DNA of 64,000 nt from Phycicoccus sp. HDW14 (GTDB lineage Bacteria; Actinomycetota; Actinomycetes; Actinomycetales; Dermatophilaceae): positions 4,007,257-4,071,256 of the forward strand of contig NZ_CP049935.1 of assembly GCF_011383005.1 (NCBI RefSeq). The letters are read 5' to 3'. Positions within the stretch are counted from its first letter, which is position 1, and every line of letters begins with the position of its first letter. The position numbers and the translations under genes were made by a program. Positions 46,503-53,271 of the stretch are shown piece by piece. Under the pieces are notes generated by a model that made no database searches, was not told the DNA's origin, and saw only the letters and a program-made list of their open reading frames with translations.

Positions 46503-48800
46503 TCAGCTGCGACGGAGGTGGATGGTCGGGCCAGGGCGAGCGATGACCTCGGGGTTGTTGACGGCCCGCAGCTCCGGTGTCGTCTCCACGCTGATGACCG
46601 CGGCGACGTCGACGTCCTCGTCCTCGGGCGCGCGCGCGCCGGCGACGAGCCACTTCGGCCGGCCGGCCGCCGTCGACGACGGCTCCTGCCAGGTCTGGCC
46701 GCCGTCGAACGACGCCCGCCAGGTCTCGGCCGCGACCGCCGGCGTGGTCGACGGGCCGGGGTCGTAGTACTCCCGGCCGAAGGGGGACAGCTTCACGGGG
46801 ACCTCCTGGAAGGTGACGGGACGGTGGTGCTCGTCGACGGCCACAGCTCGCTGACGCTCGAGCAGGCGTAGCGGCCGGGTGCGCTCGTCGAAGTCGACGG
46901 CACGGCCGATCTCCGCGAACGCGACGGGACGGACCCGCTCCTCGAAGCCGAGGAAGGTCACCTCCCGTGCCGGCGCCGTGGCGTGACCGGCGCCGGACAG
47001 GGTGCCCCCACCCGACAGGCCGCTCGGGCTCGAGCTCGATGCGGTGCCCGATCCCGAGAGGGACCCGGCGCCGGACAGGGCGGCACTCAGCTCGACGGAA
47101 GGCAGGCTCGAGGGCGACAGCTGGCCTGATCCCGTGAGGGAGACCGTGAGGCGGACGGCCGCGCCTCCGGCTGCACTGAGCGCTCCTGCGCCCATCAGTG
47201 CCGCGGAACCGGTAGCGCTCTCACTCGCCGAGCTCGACGCGCTGAGCGTCCCAGTCCCGGACAGCGACGCGACGGAGGTCGCGCCAGTGCGCCCGGGGCC
47301 CGTCAGGGAGCCGGTGCCGGCGAGCGCGGCCGCGGTCGATGGTGCTGTGGCGTCGCTGCCCGTGAGGGACCCTGCGCCGTTCAGCGTCGCGGAGGCGGCA
47401 ACGGCCGGGCGGCCCGCGGTAGAGAGTGCGCCCGATCCTGTGAGCGCGGCAGCGGCTGCCGGCGCGGGCACGGTGCCAGATGCCGCGAGTGAGCCAGACC
47501 CGCTGAGGTTCGCGGCCGTCGTCGAGGCGGGGCCGGCTGTCCCGGTCAGACTGCCTGAGCCGGTCATGGCCGCGGCCACGGACGAGGCCGACGAGGAGGT
47601 CCCGGTCAAGGCCCCAGAACCGGACAGGGCTGCCGTGGACGCCCCCGACGGCCGGCTGGTGCCGCCGAGCGTCCCTGAGCCACTCAGGGCGGCGCTGACG
47701 GAGGCGCCCGGGCTGGCGGAGCCCGAGAGGCTGCCGGAGCCGGAGAGCCCGGCTGTGGCCGCCGGGCGGGGCGTCCCAGACGCGGCCAGCGACCCGGACC
47801 CGACGAGCGCGGCGGTGGCCGCCGGGCGGGGTGTGCCAGAGGCGGCCAGCGCGCCGGAGCCGGCGAGCGCGGCGCTGGTGGATCCTGCCCCGGAGCCGGC
47901 GGCGGCGAGAGAACCGGACCCGGTCAGAGTCGCCGCCCCGGTGCCGAGCGGGGTGCCCGTCGCGGCGAGAGTGCCTGAGCCCGACAGCGCCAAGGCCACG
48001 CTCGCGGCGATGGCAGCAGCACCAGCAGTGAGGGAGCCCAAGCCCGACAGCCCGGCCGATCCCGCGTACGAGCCGCCGCCGGCGGCGGTCGCGCGGCGGA
48101 AGGTGACGATCACGACCGGCGCGCGCGAGGAGAGCGATGCGGTCCACGTGGCGCTGACCGGGACGGCGCTGGCCTGGGTGAGGTCCTCGATCGCGCACTG
48201 GTAGTCGCCCGCGCCCTCGACCCGCTTCGTGAAGCCGGCGCCCGCCGTGAACGTCGTTGCGGCCCGCCATGCCTGCTGGGCGGCGCCGACGACGAGCTGC
48301 CCGGCGGTGTCGGGGGTGACGGGACCGGCAGAGAACGACGTCCCGTCGGCGGCGGCGTACCCGAACGCGACCTTGTCGACCGAGGCGAGGTTGGTGTGCT
48401 CGGTCATCGCGACGCGGCGGAACCCCGCGGCCGCGCTGAACGTGACGGTCACCGTCGTCGTCCCGCCGGTCAGGGTGGGGCACCACGCGACGCCGATCCC
48501 GGCGCCGTTGCTGGTCTTGTAGTAGTTCAGCCCGGTGTTGGGGTCGGCGATCAGCAACCACGCCTTGCCGGTGCTGTCCGTGACGCTGACCGGCACAGGC
48601 GGGGACCCGGCGGTGGCGTCCCACGCGAAGACGATGAACCCCTGGGCGCCAGGGGTGCAGGGCCCGTTGTAGGTGGCCGAGACCGTCGTCGACGTGGCGT
48701 CGGTGCCGGCAGGGCTCGAGCCGACGTTGCCGGTGAAGCCAGGAGCCAGGAGCGCGCGCGACGGCGACAGCAGCGGGACGGGGAGCAGGCCGTGCGTCAT
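46503..48800 (-). CDS. Repeat-rich phage tail-fibre-like protein
   Basis: A 765-residue protein. The N-terminal ~245 residues are a beta-rich domain (FIVFAWDATAGSPPVPVSVT; VAMTEHTNLASVDKVAFGYA). Then come 18 tandem imperfect repeats of about 20 residues, consensus A-A-L-S-G-S-G-S-L followed by a variable Ala/Ser/Thr/Pro/Gly segment. The C-terminal ~120 residues change abruptly to charged sequence (TFLGFEERVRPVAFAEIGRA and ETWRASFDGGQTWQEPSST). The layout (head, flexible or fibrous shaft, terminal domain) suggests a tail fibre or other virion-associated adhesin. No homologue with known function is recognised. Confidence 0.7.
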   Translation of the reverse strand: MTHGLLPVPLLSPSRALLAPGFTGNVGSSPAGTDATSTTVSATYNGPCTPGAQGFIVFAWDATAGSPPVPVSVTDSTGKAWLLIADPNTGLNYYKTSNGAGIGVAWCPTLTGGTTTVTVTFSAAAGFRRVAMTEHTNLASVDKVAFGYAAADGTSFSAGPVTPDTAGQLVVGAAQQAWRAATTFTAGAGFTKRVEGAGDYQCAIEDLTQASAVPVSATWTASLSSRAPVVIVTFRRATAAGGGSYAGSAGLSGLGSLTAGAAAIAASVALALSGSGTLAATGTPLGTGAATLTGSGSLAAAGSGAGSTSAALAGSGALAASGTPRPAATAALVGSGSLAASGTPRPAATAGLSGSGSLSGSASPGASVSAALSGSGTLGGTSRPSGASTAALSGSGALTGTSSSASSVAAAMTGSGSLTGTAGPASTTAANLSGSGSLAASGTVPAPAAAAALTGSGALSTAGRPAVAASATLNGAGSLTGSDATAPSTAAALAGTGSLTGPGRTGATSVASLSGTGTLSASSSASESATGSAALMGAGALSAAGGAAVRLTVSLTGSGQLSPSSLPSVELSAALSGAGSLSGSGTASSSSPSGLSGGGTLSGAGHATAPAREVTFLGFEERVRPVAFAEIGRAVDFDERTRPLRLLERQRAVAVDEHHRPVTFQEVPVKLSPFGREYYDPGPSTTPAVAAETWRASFDGGQTWQEPSSTAAGRPKWLVAGARAPEDEDVDVAAVISVETTPELRAVNNPEVIARPGPTIHLRRS

Positions 48801-48815
48801 CGGTCAGCTCCTCAC

Positions 48816-49271
48816 TCAGGCGACGTCCCAGACCTCGAAGAGGAACGCCCCGAACGCGTCGTTCGCTGTGGTGTTGTTCGGCCCTCCGTACTTCAACCCA
48901 GTCGACGCCACCGCGGTCTCGACCCCGTAGGCGGCGTCCCACGTCTGCGCGGAGCCGGGGGTCAGGCCGGTGACGAGGAACTGCGCCTCCACGGTCAGGA
49001 ACGTGGTCGCCGCGGCCACCCCGTTGACCAGGCCGGCCGGCGCCACCCGACCCAGCACCGTCGCACCGGACACCACCCCGAGCAGGATCTGCGGGTAGGT
49101 CGTCGCCCCGTGCAGCGTCCCCTGCAGCCGGACCAGGGCGGTCCCGTTGGCGGGGGCGGTGAACGCGACGCGGAGGTTCGTGGTGTCGATGGCGGTCATC
49201 GCCAGCGCCGCCGTCGTCGCCTTGCTGACGGCGGTCGCCGGGTCGTACGCCTTCCCCGCGAGCAGGCTCAC
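48816..49271 (-). CDS. Phage structural-type hypothetical protein
   Basis: A 151-residue beta-rich protein (TAIDTTNLRVAFTAPANGTA; LHGATTYPQILLGVV; TVEAQFLVTGLTPGSAQTWD), resembling small phage tail-fibre or receptor-associated proteins that bear Ig-like or lectin-like folds. GTG start at 49271. It precedes the repeat protein by 16 nt and follows another small structural-like gene, so the trio 49632-46503 is likely one virion cassette. No catalytic motif. Function unknown. Confidence 0.55.
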   Translation of the reverse strand: MSLLAGKAYDPATAVSKATTAALAMTAIDTTNLRVAFTAPANGTALVRLQGTLHGATTYPQILLGVVSGATVLGRVAPAGLVNGVAAATTFLTVEAQFLVTGLTPGSAQTWDAAYGVETAVASTGLKYGGPNNTTANDAFGAFLFEVWDVA

Positions 49272-49275
49272 GGCG

Positions 49276-49632
49276 TCAGCTCTGGGTGTAGGTGACGTTG
49301 ATCGTGTACGTGCCCTGGGAGACGAAGGGCTGGTCGACGATGTCGAAGGTGTCGCGCACGTCCGCGGTGCCCGGGGTGACGCTGACGCAGGCTCCGAAGA
49401 ACGCCGGCGTGACGCCCGAGGGCACGTCGAACGTCCCCGCCCCGGAGATCGCCGACGCCGACGCGGCGCCCCAGTTGAGGGCCTTGCGGTTGTACGCCGG
49501 CGACCCGCCGGTCAGCTCACCGGTCGCGGTGCCGGTGGCACCGGGGTCCGCGGTGAACAGCGCGCCGTATGGGGCGGCCGCGCCGTAGGCGGTGGCGAGC
49601 GCGTTGCGCTGGGCCAATGTACGAACGGACAT
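49276..49632 (-). CDS. Phage structural-type hypothetical protein
   Basis: A 118-residue protein beginning MSVRTLAQRNALATAYGAAA, then YGALFTADPGATGTATGELT and ending with beta strands (DTFDIVDQPFVSQGTYTINV). Proteins that start like this are widespread beside tail-fibre genes of actinophages and are often annotated as minor tail proteins. It ends 5 nt before the next gene on the strand. ATG at 49632. No functional motif is evident. Confidence 0.55.
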   Translation of the reverse strand: MSVRTLAQRNALATAYGAAAPYGALFTADPGATGTATGELTGGSPAYNRKALNWGAASASAISGAGTFDVPSGVTPAFFGACVSVTPGTADVRDTFDIVDQPFVSQGTYTINVTYTQS

Positions 49633-49635
49633 CGG

Positions 49636-49941
49636 TCAGTCCTCCTGCGTCGCGGGACGGACGGTGCCGGCCTCGGGGTGGTTGATGCCGGCGGGCACGG
49701 CCGTCTGGCCGTGGTAGCCGCCGGGGCCGGCGTCGGGCTCGTCGGAGACGGCGACGTCGTCCCAGCCGCGGGCGCGGGCGGCCGCGACGTACTCGTCGAC
49801 GAACTCCGGGTTCACGTAGTCCTCCGCGACGTCCTCCCGGACACCGGGCGGGCCGCCCGGGACCTCGGGGGCGACGACGCGGAACCGGCGCATGGTGACC
49901 TTCCGCTTCGTGATGCGCGGGTCGGCCGAGGTCTTGCTCAT
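49636..49941 (-). CDS. Small hydrophilic phage protein
   Basis: A 101-residue acidic, Pro/Gly/Asp-rich protein (MSKTSADPRITKRKVTMRRF; VAEDYVNPEFVDEYVAAARA; GWDDVAVSDEPDAGPGGYHG). No recognisable domain. Its ATG overlaps the stop of a 44-residue membrane ORF (ATGA), so the two are coupled. It may be a structural or accessory component; nothing further can be said. Confidence 0.5.
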   Translation of the reverse strand: MSKTSADPRITKRKVTMRRFRVVAPEVPGGPPGVREDVAEDYVNPEFVDEYVAAARARGWDDVAVSDEPDAGPGGYHGQTAVPAGINHPEAGTVRPATQED

Positions 49942-50072
49942 GGGGCACTCCTTGCGGTGAGGGTGGGGTGGGCGAGGAACCGGCCGAGGGCGAAGAGCCC
50001 CCGGCCGGCGACGGCGAGCGCGATGACGGCGACGACGACCTGGCGCTCGGTCAGGTCGAAGAGTCGGGACAC
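49938..50072 (-). CDS. Tiny single-helix membrane protein
   Basis: A 44-residue ORF, VSRLFDLTERQ followed by the helix VVVAVIALAVAGRGLFALGRF. It is GTG-initiated, 5 nt after the upstream gene's stop and overlaps the next ATG (ATGA). A GAGGG lies upstream. It could be a holin-like or membrane-anchoring accessory peptide of the lysis region. Low confidence because short. Confidence 0.45.
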   Translation of the reverse strand: MSRLFDLTERQVVVAVIALAVAGRGLFALGRFLAHPTLTARSAP

Positions 50073-50076
50073 GGGG

Positions 50077-50433
50077 TCAGCCCTCGCGGACGGCCCAGTC
50101 GGGCAGGTCCGGGAGGGGCACCTGCTGGCCCGCGAACGGATGGGTCGAGTCGGTGAGGAACTCGAAGACCCCCGCCCGCAGGAAGGAGTGGCACACCCAC
50201 TCGCGCGGACCGTCGGTCCCGTGCATCGTGTAGCGGGTCAGGATCGACGGCGACAGGGTGGGCGTCTCGAGGTCCCCGTCGAAGTCCCAACGGGCGCGGC
50301 CTTCGGGCACGTCGCCGCCGACGGGCAGCATGTGCAGTCCGACGTCACCCCCACGGGCACAGCCCGGGCAGACGAACATCAGCGCCTGGTACTCGCGGCC
50401 GTGGTCGTCGACCGTCCGGAGGGCGGCCTTCAC
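50077..50433 (-). CDS. DUF6527-like protein with a CPGC motif
   Basis: A 118-residue protein. LMFVCPGCARGGDVGLHMLP supplies a CxxC (potential zinc site), then RWDFDGDLETPTLSPSIL, HSFLRAGVFEFLTDSTHPFAG and VPLPDLPDWA. The W-x-F/W-x-G-x-x-x-x-P-T-x-S-P-S pattern and the CH/CHS-DxTH-AG-QxVxLP order resemble the DUF6527 family common in phages and bacteria. GTG start at 50433, 3 nt past the holin-like gene. Its function is unknown; the position in the lysis cassette is of interest. Confidence 0.55.
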   Translation of the reverse strand: MKAALRTVDDHGREYQALMFVCPGCARGGDVGLHMLPVGGDVPEGRARWDFDGDLETPTLSPSILTRYTMHGTDGPREWVCHSFLRAGVFEFLTDSTHPFAGQQVPLPDLPDWAVREG

Positions 50434-50435
50434 CG

Positions 50436-50897
50436 TCAGACCTCGGGCGCGGCGCGTAGACCGTGGCGGGCGCGGTACTCGAGCAGCGGCTCGCCCGTCG
50501 GGGTCTTCGTGTCCGTGCGCCAGAACAGGATCAGCATGGGCACGATCGCGAGCGCCTGGTTGCCGAGGTCCCCGAGGTAGGAGGCTTGGCCGTCGGTCAG
50601 GACCCCGACGAGCTTGAGTGCGGCGAGCAGCGCGAGCTGGGCGGCGTACAGGACCTTGACCTCGATGCGGCGCGCCTTCCACGTCCCGAGGACGAGCGCC
50701 ACCAGGTCGAGCGCCGCCGCGACGACGCCGACCCAGCCGGTGACCCACGAGTCGGTCCGGACGCCGGCGACGACCAGCAACGTGCCGAGCGCGGCGAGCA
50801 GCCCGTAGAAGGCCTTGCGCTTCGCCGGGTCGAGGACCCAGGCGACGAAGGCGACGAGCCACGCGGCCGGCGCGAAGCCGACGATGCGCGGGCTCAC
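50436..50897 (-). CDS. Holin-like membrane protein
   Basis: A 153-residue protein with four hydrophobic stretches (IVGFAPAAWLVAFVAWVL; FYGLLAALGTLLVVAGV; WVGVVAAALDLVALVLG; VLYAAQLALLAALKLVGVL), basic ends and GTG start overlapping the endolysin stop. Small multi-spanning proteins directly after an endolysin gene are usually phage holins, which permeabilise the membrane so the lysin can reach the wall. The name is by position and topology only. Confidence 0.6.
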   Translation of the reverse strand: MSPRIVGFAPAAWLVAFVAWVLDPAKRKAFYGLLAALGTLLVVAGVRTDSWVTGWVGVVAAALDLVALVLGTWKARRIEVKVLYAAQLALLAALKLVGVLTDGQASYLGDLGNQALAIVPMLILFWRTDTKTPTGEPLLEYRARHGLRAAPEV

Positions 50898-51733
50898 GGG
50901 GTCACCTCCTGCGGCCGCACCACGACCTCGATCTGCGCGGCCTCGGACAGTGCCTCCCTGACGGCGGCCTTGACCTCGTCCTCGGTGAGTGCGCCGCCCT
51001 TGAGGGCCTGTGCCTCGGCGATCTTCCGTGCCTGGATGGCGTTGTCGCGGGCCTCGAGGGACCAGCGCATGATGAGGTCGAGCGCGCGGGGGATGGCCAC
51101 GGCGGGCTCGTTCTTGCCGAGCATGGCGCTCGGCACGACCTTGTCGGTGATGGGCATGTCGTCCTCCTGGTGGTTGGTGCCCGCGAAGTAGGCGACGCGA
51201 GCCATGAAGTGGTCCCACGGGAACTGGGCCCCGCAGTCGGTGTGGTCGGAGCGCTTGTAGACGCGGTTCACGGCCCAGTGGTCGACGATCCCGGCCTTGC
51301 CGGCGGCGAGCTGGGCGTCGGTGAGGTGCACCATCGGGATGCCCTCGTGCTGCGCGAGAGCGACGACGAGCCGGGCGGTCCTGTCGAGCATCGCGAGGCT
51401 GTAGGGGTCGAGCCACTGCTCGCGCGTCTGGGTGGTCCCGGCCTGCTCGATCTGGATGCCGTCGTGGTTCGCCCCGGGGGCGGCCCACGCGACGTCCTCG
51501 AGGGGGACCTGGAAGACGGTCGAGTCGTTGTCGGTGGTGAAGTGGCTCGAGGCCTTGACGCCCGACTGGAAGTACTTCGCCACGCCCTCGGCCGCGGAGG
51601 CGGTCTCCGGGGTGACGGCGAAGTGCAGCACGATCAGGCGGATCCGGCGGCCACCGACCTTCGTGTAGCGCGTCGAGGGGATGGCCTTGGTGACGCCGGC
51701 GTCGGCGAGCCACTTGGGGATGGAGAGAGACAC
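50894..51733 (-). CDS. Phage endolysin (N-acetylmuramoyl-L-alanine amidase)
   Basis: A 279-residue lysin. The N-terminal Amidase_2 domain shows LIVLHFAVTPETASA (first zinc His), SSHFTTDNDSTVFQVPLEDVAW, ANHDGIQIEQAG and DHWAVNRVYKRSDHTDCGAQF (the second zinc His with Cys). It cleaves the bond between muramic acid and the first peptide residue. The C-terminal ~90 residues are helical and charged, presumably a wall-binding or dimerisation region. Ribosome site AGGAGG precedes the GTG. Lysis cassette with adjacent small membrane proteins. Confidence 0.9.
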   Translation of the reverse strand: MSLSIPKWLADAGVTKAIPSTRYTKVGGRRIRLIVLHFAVTPETASAAEGVAKYFQSGVKASSHFTTDNDSTVFQVPLEDVAWAAPGANHDGIQIEQAGTTQTREQWLDPYSLAMLDRTARLVVALAQHEGIPMVHLTDAQLAAGKAGIVDHWAVNRVYKRSDHTDCGAQFPWDHFMARVAYFAGTNHQEDDMPITDKVVPSAMLGKNEPAVAIPRALDLIMRWSLEARDNAIQARKIAEAQALKGGALTEDEVKAAVREALSEAAQIEVVVRPQEVTP

Positions 51734-51757
51734 GGCTGTCCTCCTGAGTGGGGTAGA

Positions 51758-52405
51758 TCAGAGGCAGATGCCGAGCAGGTCGCAGACCGTGCCGGTGATC
51801 GGACCGCGGTCGCTGCCGCGGTCCGTGGGAGTCGGGGTGGGCGCCGGTGGCGGCGAGCTCGGTGCCGTGGCGCTGCCGCCGCCGGAGGTCGGTGCGCGCG
51901 CGGCCGGCGACCTTGCCGGGGCGCCCTCGGTCGCTGGCGAGCCGCTCGTCGACGACCCCTCGCTTGAGGGGCTCGAGGACGATGAGGGCGCCTGCCTGGC
52001 CGGCAGCGCCGGGCAGCCGAGGCTCTTGCCAGCTCGTGCGAGCGTCGCCCGGCCCTGAGCGCTGGCGTCCTTGGCCACCTCGGCGAGCGCTGCGCAGAGC
52101 ACGGCGTTCTGCTCGTCGAGCTGGGCCTGCACCTGGGCGGCTTCCTTCTCGCGCGCCTCGCGGCGCCCGGTGAGGTAGGACCGCAGCTCGGCCACCTCGT
52201 CACGGCTGAGGCCGGCGGTCTGCTCGGCGTTCTGCGCGACGCCGGTCAAGATCCCGAAGCCGATCGGCAACCCGATGCCGAAGAGCAGGCAGCTGACCGC
52301 GATCGCGACGAAGCCGGCACGTCGTCGGATGCCGGGCCCGACCCTGTCGTCGGGGCGCATGGGGGCGCTGCGGCGGCGGAACGGGACGGCTCGGTGTCGG
52401 CTCAC
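51758..52405 (-). CDS. Membrane-anchored Ser/Pro/Thr-rich phage protein
   Basis: A 215-residue protein with an N-terminal cytosolic Arg-rich segment, one helix (AGFVAIAVSCLLFGIGLPIGF), a coiled coil (DEVAELRSYLTGRREAREKE ... QVQAQLDEQ) and a long Ser/Pro/Thr/Ala-rich tail ending DLLGICL. Located just before the lysin, it could be a spanin-like or lysis-regulation protein. GTG start overlaps the upstream gene's TGA. No conserved domain recognised. Confidence 0.55.
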   Translation of the reverse strand: MSRHRAVPFRRRSAPMRPDDRVGPGIRRRAGFVAIAVSCLLFGIGLPIGFGILTGVAQNAEQTAGLSRDEVAELRSYLTGRREAREKEAAQVQAQLDEQNAVLCAALAEVAKDASAQGRATLARAGKSLGCPALPARQAPSSSSSPSSEGSSTSGSPATEGAPARSPAARAPTSGGGSATAPSSPPPAPTPTPTDRGSDRGPITGTVCDLLGICL

Positions 52406-52704
52406 TTGGGCTTCACCTCTCCGGTGTCCGGGTCGATCCGGTTGTCTCGGAGCAGCACGCGAAGGCGCACCTTCTCCTCGGTGTCGGCGTCGGCCGCGGC
52501 CTCGAGCTCACGGTTGCGGGCCTCGAGCTCGTTGATGCGCGTGTCCTGGCGGGAGTCGAAGTCGCGCTGCCTGCTCGAGCGGCTCGAGAGCAGGGCACCG
52601 ATGAAGCCGAGCGCGCCGGCGCCGCCGAACAGGAACGGCAGGAGGTCGAGGGCGGTGGAGGTGTCAGCCGTCTTGATGGCTGCGGCGATCGTCGCGGCGA
52701 GCAT
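52402..52704 (-). CDS. Phage membrane/coiled-coil protein (DUF2746-like)
   Basis: A 100-residue protein: helix ALDLLPFLFGGAGALGFIGAL, then a charged coiled coil (DTRINELEARNRELEAAADA) and a short basic tail. This layout is common in actinophage lysis regions (DUF2746-like). ATG at 52704; overlaps the downstream GTG. It follows the small multi-span gene by 4 nt. A holin accessory or antiholin role is possible but unproven. Confidence 0.55.
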   Translation of the reverse strand: MLAATIAAAIKTADTSTALDLLPFLFGGAGALGFIGALLSSRSSRQRDFDSRQDTRINELEARNRELEAAADADTEEKVRLRVLLRDNRIDPDTGEVKPK

Positions 52705-52707
52705 CGG

Positions 52708-53271
52708 CTACCCCCGTCCACGGTTCGACCTCGCCGGCAGCAGCCCCCGGATCCACTCGAGCAGCCGATCGGCCCACGTCCTCCGTGAGGGTGCGAACTG
52801 CCGGGCGCATCCGTAGTAGAGGCACGCGAGGAGCAGTGGCGTCGACGGTGCGCCCCAAGCTGGGATCCGGTGCAGGGCGACCCACGAGCCGGCGACGAGC
52901 CCGGCGTACACGAGGTAGAACACGACCCCGACGGTGAGGGTGATGTTGAGGGCACGGGGGTGGCCGCGGCCGTCGCGGCCGATCGCCCACGCGACCGCGA
53001 TCGCGCCGGCGAGCAGCAGCACCCCCCAGCTGTGCATCCCGCCGGGGACGGTGCGCAACAGCGCGAACGAGTCGGACGTCGCGACGGCGTTGCCGCCGTA
53101 GGCATAGCCGGTGCCGTCCGCGGCGGCCTTGCCGACGAGGCACCACGCGACGAACTTCGCGAAGAGCTCGCGGCGGGTGTGCGGCGGGGGTAGGTGCATG
53201 GCGGTCTCCGATGTCTCGGACACGCTCGGGCCTCCTCGGTCAGGTCCGGGGCGGGTGGGTGGTGGTGTCAC
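52708..53271 (-). CDS. Multi-spanning phage membrane protein
   Basis: A 187-residue protein. The hydrophobic segments SWGVLLLAGAIAVAWAIGR, ITLTVGVVFYLVYAGLVAG and STPLLLACLYYGCARQ suggest three to four helices, with a basic C-terminal tail (RSNRGRG). N-terminal 27 residues are Pro-rich; the real start might be the ATG at MHLPPPHTRRELFAKFVAWC. GTG at 53271 overlaps the tailspike stop. Possibly a holin; the order tailspike-membrane proteins-lysin fits a lysis cassette. Confidence 0.55.
   Translation of the reverse strand: MTPPPTRPGPDRGGPSVSETSETAMHLPPPHTRRELFAKFVAWCLVGKAAADGTGYAYGGNAVATSDSFALLRTVPGGMHSWGVLLLAGAIAVAWAIGRDGRGHPRALNITLTVGVVFYLVYAGLVAGSWVALHRIPAWGAPSTPLLLACLYYGCARQFAPSRRTWADRLLEWIRGLLPARSNRGRG

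Noticed and set aside
47002..48204. 400-residue plus-strand frame antisense to the repeat protein
   Set aside because: Its Pro/Glu/Ala-rich repeats are just the complement of the 20-residue repeat coding sequence.
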